From Bacteroidota bacterium (GTDB taxonomy: Bacteria > Bacteroidota > Bacteroidia > B-17B0 > Aurantibacillaceae), in contig JAOQAF010000073.1 in the NCBI GenBank assembly GCA_025963735.1, forward strand, positions 1-32,179: a stretch of DNA of 32,179 bases, written 5' to 3'. This document shows positions 15,397 through 24,600 of the stretch, piece by piece. The translations under genes and the position numbers were made by a program. The notes under the pieces were generated by a model. It saw nothing but the letters and a program-made list of their open reading frames with translations. It did no database searches and was not told the origin of the DNA. Position 1 is the first letter of the stretch; every line of letters begins with the position of its first letter.

Positions 15397-18300
15397 ATGA
15401 GTGAACGAATACTTAGAGCCCTGATGCAGATGTTTGCAATTATTGCAAAGGTCGACGGAATTAATAACACAGGAAGGCAAATCGTACAATCTTTTTTAAA
15501 GCAGCAATTAAGCCAGGAGCAGGTGCAAACTTATCTTGCCATTTTTGATGAGTATCTTGAATCACATCAGCAGGCCGGAAAAAAGAAAGAAGGAGCCGCT
15601 AAACGCACCTCTGTAAATTCAGTAAAAGTTTTAAAAATCTGTAATCAGATTAATCAGGAACTTGAACAGCCACAAAAAGTAATTGTGTTGCTGCGTTTGC
15701 TCGAATTTATTTATTCCAGTAACGAAATCTCGGAACAGGAATATGAATTTGTTATTACGGTGGCTGAGTCATTTAATATTCCGCTTGAAGAGTTTCAGGC
15801 ATTAAAATCATTTATTGAAGATAAATCTGAAGTAATTCCCGATTCTCCGAACCTTCTTGTAATTAATAATAAAGAAAAAGGATACGAGAATCACACCAAA
15901 CATATTTACAGCGAAACTATCACTCAGGACATTCGCATCCTGCAAATACAAAGCGTTGGCATGTACGTGCTTCGCATTTATGGCAATCTTGAGTTAATTT
16001 TAAACGGACAGGGCATTTCAAAAGAACGTGTTCATATTTTCACTCCGGGATCTTCTATCCGTTCAAGTAAAATAAAACCGATTTATTACAGCGATGTTAT
16101 AAGTCGTTTTTTAAGTGATGAATCGCAGGCTAAAATAACATTTGAAGTTAAAAACCTTGAATACAAATTTCCGGGCGGCAAGCTTGGCTTGCGTGATGTG
16201 AATATTAATGAAGACAGCGGTAAACTAATTGGAATCATGGGTGGTTCCGGTGCCGGAAAGTCCACCTTACTCAACGTTTTAAACAGCATGGAAACTCCTT
16301 CAGGAGGAGCTGTTAAAATTAACGGTAAAAATATTCATACAGAAAAAGAACAAATTAAAGGTGTTATAGGGCATGTAAGTCAGGATGACCTTTTAATTGA
16401 AGAACTAACGGTTTATCAGAATTTATTTTATAACGCAAAGTTGTGTTTTGGAAATTTAACCGATGAAGAAATAAGCAAACGTTGCAACGACCTTCTTGCC
16501 GATTTAGGTTTGAGCGAAACCCGCATGCTTAAGGTTGGATCTCCTCTTGAAAAAACAATTTCGGGCGGCCAGCGTAAACGTTTAAATATTGGTTTGGAAT
16601 TAATCCGTCAGCCAAGTGTTTTATTTGTAGATGAACCTACTTCGGGTCTTTCTTCCCGCGACTCTGAAAACATTATGGATCTTTTAAAGGAACTGGCGTT
16701 AAAAGGCAAACTTATATTTGTGGTTATACATCAGCCATCATCAGATATTTATAAAATGTTTGATAAATTAATGATTCTTGATGTGGGCGGTTATCCTATT
16801 TATTACGGAAACCCGGTTGATGCGGTGAGTTATTTTAAACGTTTGGTTAATCACGTTAATGCTGAAGAATCTGAATGCTGGAATTGCGGTAACGTAAACC
16901 CCGAACAAATATTTAATATCATTGAAAGCAAGGTATTGGACGAATACGGAAATTTAACGTATACAAGGAAGGTGAAGCCGGCTGAATGGAATGTTCATTA
17001 TAAAGAATTAATTGAAAGCAACATTCACGCTGAAAAAAAACATACAGAAATTCCGGCAAGTATTTTTAAAATCCCAAATGTATTAAAGCAGTTTAAAGTG
17101 TTTATCACGCGCGACGTAAAGAGTAAGCTTACCAATACTCAATACATGCTTATCAGTTTCCTCGAAGCTCCGTTCCTTGCATTCATTCTCGCTTTTCTTG
17201 TAAGGTATTATAATACCGATGATGAAACTTCCAAGGGATACATTTTCAATCAAAACTCCAACATGACAGCCTATATGTTTATGTCGGTTGTTGTGGCTTT
17301 GTTTGTTGGACTAACAGTTAGTGCCGAAGAGATCATTCGCGACCGTAAGATCAGAAAACGTGAATCATTTTTAAACTTAAGTCTTGGAAGTTATCTATGG
17401 AGTAAAATCATTATCATGTTTACACTGTCGGCTATTCAAACGTTAACTTTTATTATTGTTGGAAACCTGATCATGGGCGTTAAAGGTTTGTTCGTTGATT
17501 ACTGGTTAGTGTTGTTCAGTGCTTCATGTTTTGCCAACATGCTGGGTTTAAATATTTCTTCGGCTTTTAACAGCGCCGTTACTATTTATATTTTAATTCC
17601 GTTTTTAATTATACCTCAGTTATTATTGGCCGGTGTAGTTGTTAAGTTTGATAAATTAAATCCTCTTGTTGCAAAAGAAGGAGGCGTTTCTATTTATGGA
17701 GAGGCAATGGCAAGCCGCTGGGCTTTTGAAGCTCTTGCGGTTGATCAGTATAAAGAAAATGCATTCGGAAAAAGATTTTATCAGGTGGATAAAAGCCTGA
17801 GTGTTGCCAATTACAAAAACAATTACTGGAATGTGAAGGTTGACAACAAAAGAATTAAAATTGATAAAAATCTGAAAGAAGGAAAAAAACCGTCGGAGTT
17901 AAAAGCAGATATTGATATTTTAAGAAACGGTATTCTAACCGAAACGCTCAGTAATAAAGGACGAGTAAAGTGTCCGGTGGTTAATGATATAACTGTAGAA
18001 AAATACACTGCCGCTGTTTCGGCCGGGGTTAAAGATTATCTCACCGAATTAAAACGTTATTACCAATCTGTTGACAAGAAAGCGAGAGAGCTGAAAGATA
18101 AAATTACACATAAAATGCAGGATGAACTTGGCGGAAATCAGGCATTCGTTGACTTCAAAGATCAGTACGAAAATGAAAGCTTGTCGCGCCTGGTTACCAA
18201 TGCCAATGATTTTGGAAGCGAGGCCTGTCTTGAAAAAGACGGAAGATTTATTCAAACCATTGATCCCATTTTTGCTGATCCTACTGAATCTAAAATAGGA

Positions 18301-18483
18301 AGCGCGCATTTCTTCGCTCCGCGTAAAAATTTCCTTGGAAGATATTATTCCACATTTAGTTTCAATATCTGCGTCATCTGGCTCATGAGTTTTGTTCTGA
18401 TGATAACCCTATACTTCGATGTTTTTAAAAGAGTATTGGATGCCATTGGAAATATTAGTTTATTCAACAAAAAAAGAGCGTAA
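15397..18483 (+). CDS. TerB-like / ABCG-type ABC transporter fusion
   Basis: A 1028-aa half-transporter in ATPase-then-membrane order. Domains: a TerB-like helical region (about 1-140, AIIAKVDGI), a beta-rich region (about 170-245), and an ABC ATPase with Walker A GGSGAGKST (282-290), signature ISGGQRKRLNIG (388-399), Walker B VLFVDEP (408-414) and switch His445. A linker with a Cys pair (CWNCG) leads to an ABC-2 membrane domain with about five helices between 580 and 755. A long soluble stretch (about 780-985) precedes one last helix (FNICVIWLMSFVLMITLYF). In ABCG transporters the loop before the last helix is much shorter. It presumably works as a homodimer exporting or flipping a lipid or hydrophobic substrate; the substrate is unknown. 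Confidence 0.9.
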   Translation: MSERILRALMQMFAIIAKVDGINNTGRQIVQSFLKQQLSQEQVQTYLAIFDEYLESHQQAGKKKEGAAKRTSVNSVKVLKICNQINQELEQPQKVIVLLRLLEFIYSSNEISEQEYEFVITVAESFNIPLEEFQALKSFIEDKSEVIPDSPNLLVINNKEKGYENHTKHIYSETITQDIRILQIQSVGMYVLRIYGNLELILNGQGISKERVHIFTPGSSIRSSKIKPIYYSDVISRFLSDESQAKITFEVKNLEYKFPGGKLGLRDVNINEDSGKLIGIMGGSGAGKSTLLNVLNSMETPSGGAVKINGKNIHTEKEQIKGVIGHVSQDDLLIEELTVYQNLFYNAKLCFGNLTDEEISKRCNDLLADLGLSETRMLKVGSPLEKTISGGQRKRLNIGLELIRQPSVLFVDEPTSGLSSRDSENIMDLLKELALKGKLIFVVIHQPSSDIYKMFDKLMILDVGGYPIYYGNPVDAVSYFKRLVNHVNAEESECWNCGNVNPEQIFNIIESKVLDEYGNLTYTRKVKPAEWNVHYKELIESNIHAEKKHTEIPASIFKIPNVLKQFKVFITRDVKSKLTNTQYMLISFLEAPFLAFILAFLVRYYNTDDETSKGYIFNQNSNMTAYMFMSVVVALFVGLTVSAEEIIRDRKIRKRESFLNLSLGSYLWSKIIIMFTLSAIQTLTFIIVGNLIMGVKGLFVDYWLVLFSASCFANMLGLNISSAFNSAVTIYILIPFLIIPQLLLAGVVVKFDKLNPLVAKEGGVSIYGEAMASRWAFEALAVDQYKENAFGKRFYQVDKSLSVANYKNNYWNVKVDNKRIKIDKNLKEGKKPSELKADIDILRNGILTETLSNKGRVKCPVVNDITVEKYTAAVSAGVKDYLTELKRYYQSVDKKARELKDKITHKMQDELGGNQAFVDFKDQYENESLSRLVTNANDFGSEACLEKDGRFIQTIDPIFADPTESKIGSAHFFAPRKNFLGRYYSTFSFNICVIWLMSFVLMITLYFDVFKRVLDAIGNISLFNKKRA

Positions 18484-18488
18484 CTTTG
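18459..18488 (+). promoter_or_regulatory. Bacteroidota-type promoter overlapping a stop codon
   Basis: TTTA (18459-18462), 18 bases, then TAACTTTG (18481-18488). The -7 element matches TAnnTTTG exactly, and its TAA is the stop codon of the ABC transporter. It lies 48 bases upstream of the nucleoside phosphorylase start. Confidence 0.55.
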
Positions 18489-18536
18489 TAAATCAAGATC
18501 ATAGTTTATAAGGTTATATTTTAAAGGATTTATTAC

Positions 18537-19409
18537 ATGCATCAATTTCCTGAAACGGAACTTATTCTTACAAAGGATAACCGCGTTTACCATATTAACT
18601 TAAAAGCGGAAGACATTGCCGACGATGTGATTGTTGTTGGCGATCAACATAGGGTGGCACAGATTTCAGCTTTTTTCAGTAAAGTGGATTTTAAAACCGA
18701 ACATCGTGAGTTTGTAACACATACCGGCATGTTTAATGGTAAAAGAATCACTGTATTAAGCACCGGCATTGGCACCGACAATATTGACATTGTTTTAAAT
18801 GAATTAGATGCCGCGGTTAATATCAATCCCGAAAAAAGAGAATTGAATTCAGGCTTACGTAAATTAAACATCATTCGGCTGGGTACAAGCGGGGCCCTGC
18901 AGGCCGATATTCCTGTAAACGGTTTGGTAGTTAGCTCTCATGGCCTCGGTCTGGATGGTTTATTGAATTTTTATGCCGACTGGAAATCCATTAATGAAGA
19001 TGATATCAGCGAAGCTTTTATTAAACATACCTCTTGGTTAAAAAACTTGCCTTATCCTTATTGTGTAAAGGCAAGCAATGTTCTTCTTAAAAAGTTCTCC
19101 GAAGGAAATCATGTAGGTATTACGGCAACAGCGCCGGGGTTTTACGGACCGCAGGGTAGGGAAATAAGACTTAAGGCGGCTGCAACCAACCTTAATGAGC
19201 TTTTAACTTCCTTTCGATTAAACGATCAGCGCATTACGAATTTTGAAATGGAAACTTCCGCATTGTACGGATTAGGAAAACTGCTGGGTCATAATTGTCT
19301 TACGGTTTGTGTGATAATTGCAAACCGTGTAAGAAAAGAATTTACGTCAGATTATAAAAAGAGTGTGGATGTATTGATTGAAAATTGTTTAAACAGATTA
19401 ACAAGTTAA
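18537..19409 (+). CDS. Nucleoside phosphorylase (uridine phosphorylase-like)
   Basis: A 290-aa protein of the PNP/UDP family that splits nucleosides with phosphate to free base and ribose-1-phosphate, in cytoplasmic salvage. Seen motifs: VVGDQHRVAQI early, STGIGTDNIDIVL (phosphate region), RLGTSGALQADI, and FEMETSALYGLGKLLGH with the ribose-binding Met-Glu pair. The pattern is closer to uridine phosphorylase than to trimeric PNP, but base specificity cannot be proven. pyrF follows with one base between stop and start, so salvage and de novo pyrimidine genes are co-transcribed. A promoter candidate overlaps the end of the ABC transporter. Confidence 0.88.
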   Translation: MHQFPETELILTKDNRVYHINLKAEDIADDVIVVGDQHRVAQISAFFSKVDFKTEHREFVTHTGMFNGKRITVLSTGIGTDNIDIVLNELDAAVNINPEKRELNSGLRKLNIIRLGTSGALQADIPVNGLVVSSHGLGLDGLLNFYADWKSINEDDISEAFIKHTSWLKNLPYPYCVKASNVLLKKFSEGNHVGITATAPGFYGPQGREIRLKAAATNLNELLTSFRLNDQRITNFEMETSALYGLGKLLGHNCLTVCVIIANRVRKEFTSDYKKSVDVLIENCLNRLTS

Positions 19410-19410
19410 A

Positions 19411-20244
19411 ATGAACAGAGCAGAACTTATAAAACAAATTAAGGCGAAACAATCATTTTTATGTGTTGGTCTGGATCCGGATATGACTAAGATACCGGCT
19501 TATTTAATGGAGGAGGAAGAAGATCCTATTTATACTTTCAATAAACAAATAATAGAAGCCACTGCACCCTATTGTGTGGCGTTTAAACCAAACAACGCTT
19601 TTTATGAAGCCTATGGTTTAAGCGGTATGGAAAGCCTTGAGAAAACCATTAAGTATATTAAAAGAAATTTCCCCGATCATTTTTTAATAGCTGATGCAAA
19701 GCGCGGCGATATTGGCAATACAAGCACTATGTACGCCCATGCTTTTTTTGAGCGACTTGAGGCCGATGCCATTACAGTTGCGCCTTACATGGGTATTGAT
19801 TCTGTAAAACCTTTTCTTCAGTTTGAAAATAAATGGGCTATAGTTTTAGGCTTAACAAGCAATGAGGGTTCGTCGGATTTTCAACTCTTAAAAATTGATA
19901 ATAAAGATCTTTATTTACATGTTATTGAAAAGTGCGCCAGATGGGGCAATGAGGGCAATATGATGTTTGTTGTCGGGGCCACCAAACCTAATATGCTTGC
20001 CGAGGTGCGAAAAGTTGTTCCGGATCATTTTCTTTTGGTACCAGGGGTAGGCGCCCAGGGAGGAAGTCTGGCGGAAGTTTGTAAATACGGACTTAATAAA
20101 GATGTTGGATTGCTTGTAAATTCAAGCAGAGGAATTATATATGCTTCGAGTGAAAAAGATTTTGATGTGAAGGCCGCGGCAGAAGCTAAAAAACTATCTG
20201 ACCAGATGAAAGAAATTATGAATTCGTCAAGGATTTATAAATAA
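19411..20244 (+). CDS. pyrF: Orotidine-5'-phosphate decarboxylase (type 2)
   Basis: Decarboxylates OMP to UMP, the last step of de novo pyrimidine synthesis. The 277 aa have the long form's N-terminal LCVGLDPD (17-24) and the catalytic charged network in IADAKRGDIGNTS (Asp95, Lys97, Asp100). FVVGATKP and LLVPGVGAQGG (phosphate binding) close the barrel. Length and these motifs fit the type 2 group rather than the shorter E. coli-like enzymes. It is directly coupled to the nucleoside phosphorylase upstream, and a DUF3467 gene follows after 35 bases. Confidence 0.95.
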   Translation: MNRAELIKQIKAKQSFLCVGLDPDMTKIPAYLMEEEEDPIYTFNKQIIEATAPYCVAFKPNNAFYEAYGLSGMESLEKTIKYIKRNFPDHFLIADAKRGDIGNTSTMYAHAFFERLEADAITVAPYMGIDSVKPFLQFENKWAIVLGLTSNEGSSDFQLLKIDNKDLYLHVIEKCARWGNEGNMMFVVGATKPNMLAEVRKVVPDHFLLVPGVGAQGGSLAEVCKYGLNKDVGLLVNSSRGIIYASSEKDFDVKAAAEAKKLSDQMKEIMNSSRIYK

Positions 20245-20279
20245 GCGAATCAGTTTTAAAAAATATAAAACAAATTATA

Positions 20280-20597
20280 ATGGAAGAGAATAACAATAAT
20301 CAGAACCAACCACATTTAGATATAGAACTCAGCGAAGAAATAGCGGAAGGCATTTATTCAAACCTTGCCATCATCACACATTCGCAAAGTGAATTTGTAA
20401 TAGATTTTGTAAAAATTATGCCCGGAGTTCCAAAGGCACGCGTTAAATCAAGAATTTTACTAACGCCGCAACACGCCAAACGTCTTGCAAAAGCGCTGGC
20501 GGATAACATTGCCAAATTCGAACAGCAGCACGGAAAAATTAAAGATTTTGACACGCCTTTTCCAATGAACTTTGGCGGCCCTACAGCGCAGGCCTAG
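20280..20597 (+). CDS. DUF3467 domain protein
   Basis: A 105-aa protein of a small conserved family of unknown function, common in Bacteroidota. After a short Asn/Gln-rich head (MEENNNNQNQ), the family core shows AEGIYSNLAIITHSQSEFVIDF, a PGVPKARVKSRILLTP strand pair and a C-terminal helix (HAKRLAKALADNIAKFEQQHG). There is no signal peptide or catalytic motif. It lies 35 bases after pyrF and may be co-transcribed. The next gene converges on it with a gap of about 45 bp that shows no strong hairpin. Confidence 0.88.
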   Translation: MEENNNNQNQPHLDIELSEEIAEGIYSNLAIITHSQSEFVIDFVKIMPGVPKARVKSRILLTPQHAKRLAKALADNIAKFEQQHGKIKDFDTPFPMNFGGPTAQA

Positions 20598-20642
20598 GGT
20601 TTATTGAAAAAGATTTTTTGGGGTGAATAAGTAATGACAGTA

Positions 20643-21554
20643 TTATTTTATCATCATGCTTCTTTTCACTAGGTAAGTGTAGAGTATATTATCGAAACCT
20701 CCGTTAATATCCGCATCAACCAGGTCTATCCTGTACTGATTGCATTTAATTTTCAGTTCCTCATGAAATTGGTTAACCGATTTAATATACTGCGCTTTTA
20801 TTTCAGTGGGATTTAATTTAATTTCTTCCTGAGTTTCAAGATCAATAAAATGATAGGGCCTGTTATCAAAATCAAATTCCAGCTCTTTGGTTTTGTCGGT
20901 TACATGAAATAATACAACTTCATGTTTTTTATATTTTAAATGTTGAAGTGCGGAAAATAATTCATCATTATTGGAATTACCTTCAAACATATCACTGAAT
21001 ATAATTACAAGTGATCGCTGATGAATTACTTCCGCCACCTGGTTTAAGGCCGAAGCCGCGGATGTAGATTTATTAGTGTCTTTATGTTCAAGCAAATCTT
21101 CAAGCGCTTTATAAATTAATTTTTGATGTGAAGGGCTGCCCTTAACCGGAAAATGTTTTTTAATTTCATCCTGAAATAGGGTTAACCCATATGCATCCCG
21201 CTGTTGTTTTAAAACTTCACATAATGCCGCAGCCGCGTAAACGCTGAACCGCAATTTATTATTTTCGCTTTCCAAGGGAAAAAGCATGCTGGAGGAAGTG
21301 TCAATAACAATCTGACATCTCAGGTTAGTTTCTTCCTCGTACCGTTTAATAAATAATTTTTCAGTTCTGGCAAATAACTTCCAGTCAATATGTCGTGTAC
21401 TTTCGCCTGTATTATAGAGTCTGTGTTCTGCAAACTCAACCGAGAAGCCATGGAATGGACTTTTATGCAGCCCCGTTATAAAACCCTCCACCACTTTTTT
21501 TGCCAGCAGTTCCAGGTTTTTAAAGGGTTCAATATGGGCTCTGTTAATAGGCAT
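20643..21554 (-). CDS. DUF58 domain protein with vWA-like fold
   Basis: A 303-aa protein of the DUF58 family. The signature GESTRHIDWKLFARTEKLFIKRY (about 50-71) is followed by a von Willebrand A-like domain whose metal site reads DTSSSM (85-90). DUF58 proteins usually sit beside a MoxR-type AAA+ ATPase and BatA/BatB proteins; none is next to it here, so its partner must lie elsewhere. It has no membrane segment, unlike the longer DUF58 proteins. It diverges from the adhesin operon with about 106 bp between them. Confidence 0.9.
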   Translation of the reverse strand: MPINRAHIEPFKNLELLAKKVVEGFITGLHKSPFHGFSVEFAEHRLYNTGESTRHIDWKLFARTEKLFIKRYEEETNLRCQIVIDTSSSMLFPLESENNKLRFSVYAAAALCEVLKQQRDAYGLTLFQDEIKKHFPVKGSPSHQKLIYKALEDLLEHKDTNKSTSAASALNQVAEVIHQRSLVIIFSDMFEGNSNNDELFSALQHLKYKKHEVVLFHVTDKTKELEFDFDNRPYHFIDLETQEEIKLNPTEIKAQYIKSVNQFHEELKIKCNQYRIDLVDADINGGFDNILYTYLVKRSMMIK

Positions 21555-21660
21555 GGAAGCCGTAAATTACCGATATTTTTTTGTTAAAAACTGTCATATT
21601 CAAAATATTTTTTTAATTTCGTAAAATTAATGATCCTCAAGGCAGGACGTGAGATTTTAT

Positions 21661-24600
21661 ATGAGAAAACATTTATTTTCCTTTTTATTTATTGCAGTTT
21701 CGTTTTTAACAATTCATGCTCAGATTGATACAAGTTTTTGGTTCGTAGCCCCTGATATATCTGCCACGCTTGGCGATTCTCCTATCACGCTTCACGTGCA
21801 AACCTACAATCAGGCCGCCACTGTTTATGTTCGTCAGCCTGCAAATCCATCAGGTGTAAATGCCATTTTAACCGTTGGCGCTTCCACCACTCAGATTTTA
21901 AACCTAACTCCTTCTATTACAGCTGTTGAAAGCGCCCCGGTTAACTCTGTAAGTGCAAAAGGTATTTACATTAGTTCTAACGCCAATGTTTCAGTGTATT
22001 ATACGATTGGTGCAGGTTCAAACAAAGAAATGATTAGCCTGAAAGGGCAAAGGTCTGTTGGCACTGATTTCTACACACCTGTGCCTAATTCATTAACCAC
22101 AGCGGTAACCTATACCGATGCCGGAGTGGGTTTTGATGTGGTTGCAATTGGCTCCGGTATAACCACTATTTTAATTACACCAAGGGCTGCCTGCGTAGGA
22201 AGGGCTAAAAATGTTACCTTTTCAAAAAGTCTTTCACAGGGCGAAACTTTTTCGGTGAGAGATTTAAATACCGTTAACCCTAGCCAGCTTGCCGGTTCTA
22301 TTATTTCTGCAGACAAGCCAATAGCAGTTACTGTTAGTGGTATTGTTCAAACAAACGGGGCCTGCGTTTCCAGTTATGCCGACCAGATTACGGCGAGCGA
22401 CCAGATTGGAAAAGATTATGTTATTCTCAGAAGTAATACCGGTTCTACAGATGTGGCTTATATCCTCGCCACCGTTAATTCAAGCAGTTTAACCATAACC
22501 AATTCAACGGCAACGGTTAACTGGCTTATTAATTTCGGAGAGACTTATTCGGTAAGCATCACAGATCCTATCACCTACATTAAATCTGATAAGCCCGTTT
22601 ATGTTTTACACGCGAGTGGATATGGCTGCAAGTTAAGCGCGGCTCAGGTTGCACCAGCGTATTGCGCCGGTTCCTATACTACTTCTTTCATTAGATTAAG
22701 CAGCGATTCATTAAATCTAAATGTGGTTACCCGCATCGGAAATCAGAATTCATTTACCTTAACTTCCAATGGCACCAATGTTCCTGTATCTGGAGCAAGC
22801 TTTACCACAGTGCCCGGTAGCGGAGGAAATTTAGTTGCCGCCCGTTTATTCTATCCTGTAGGTGCAATTCCTGTGGGATCACATAACGTATTAAAAAACA
22901 AACAGGATTTATTTGCACTGGGTATCCAGAATGGAAGTACCCTTGGTGGAAGTGCCTATGCCTATGGTTCTGAATTTGGAGCGAGCGCATTTGTATTTGC
23001 TAATACCGCGCCAACCGCAACCATTTGTTCAAATACTACATTTACCCTTAACGGCCAGGTAGGCGGCGGACCCAATACCGGTGTATATTCTTTCAATGGC
23101 TTTGGAACTCTTTCCGGCCCGGCGAATCAGATAACAAATAATGTTTACACGCCTAATCCGGTTGATACTAATATTAAGCCGGTTAAATTTATTTTATCGT
23201 CAACTGGCATTTGTCCTAACAAATCTGATACATTTAAACTTACCGTTAAACAGGCGCCCATTGTTAACGGCGGCTTTGATGTAAATGTTTGTTCAAATAA
23301 TCCAACGGTTCAGTTAAATGGAAATGTAATCGGTCCCACCAACCAGGGATTCTGGACTGTAATAGCGCCGGGTAACGGTACTTTTGTTCCAAGCGTTAAT
23401 AATTTTACAGCAACCTATAATCTTTCAAACACAGATACTGCACTTACAAGTATTAAAATTGTTTTAACCAGTACGAACAATGCAGGTTGTAACGCGGTTT
23501 CCGATACCATGAAAGTTTTTGTTAATAAGGCTCCGCTTGTAAAATCAAGCAATGTAAAACCCCTGGTACGTTGCGCTAATAATGCCAATGTATTTCTTAA
23601 CGGAACGGTTTCGGGTCCTACAACTTCTTCCGGAACATGGACAACTACCGGTACGGGATACTTTACGCCCAATAACCAGTCTTTAATCTGTAATTATATT
23701 CCAAGTGTATCTGATATTCTTTCAGGAACAGTTACTTTAAAATTAACCAGCAGTGGAGGTGCACCATGCAAGGCGGTTAGCGATAGTGTTAATGTAATAT
23801 TTACACAACCTGTAACCGTTAGCACCGGTGTTGATTTAAACAGTTGTACAAATAATCCGGTTGTTAATTTAAATGCAGTAATTACAGGAACAGCTACCAA
23901 TACAGGTATGTGGTCAGGAGGGGCAGGTGTTTATTCTTTATCAAACACTGCACTCACACCAACTTACACCGCCGCAGCTTCTGAGGTTGCAGCTGGCTTT
24001 GTTGTGTTAACCTTTACCACCACTAATAATGGTATATGTAACGGGGTATCTGACCAGGTAAGAATTGATTTCAGACAAGAACCGGCAGCCAATTTTACTG
24101 TGAATACAGTGTGTTTAAATCAAAATACAATTTTTACAGATCAATCAGTTAACACATCCGGTTTAGGGGCTATTAATAACTATAATTGGAATTTTGGTGA
24201 TGGTATTTCTTCAACAACGGTTAGTCCGGTGCATACATACTCAACCGCAGGTACATTTACCGCGCAATTGGTAATCAGCAGCACCTTTGGGTGTTATGAT
24301 ACGATCAGCAGGCCGGTTATTGTGCATGTTCTGCCGGTAGCGGGCATGAGCATCAGCAGGGCCTGCAGTGGTTCAGCCCAACAAATAACCTTTACCGATC
24401 AATCAACAATTCCGGCACCGGGAAGCATCGCGTCCACCGGTTATTATTGGGATTTCGGAGGATTTGGTTTCTCAATATCCAAAGACACTGCCATTGTTTT
24501 TCCATCACAGGGATTATACAATATAACACACGTTGTAACTTCAACCAATAATTGCGTTTCAACTATTACGCAATCGGTTAATATCACTCCAAAACCACAA

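Noticed and set aside
23694-23900. Minus-strand ORFs inside the adhesin genes
   Set aside because: Several such ORFs are present; all are antisense shadows of Thr/Val/Asn-rich repeat coding sequence, with no start context or domain.
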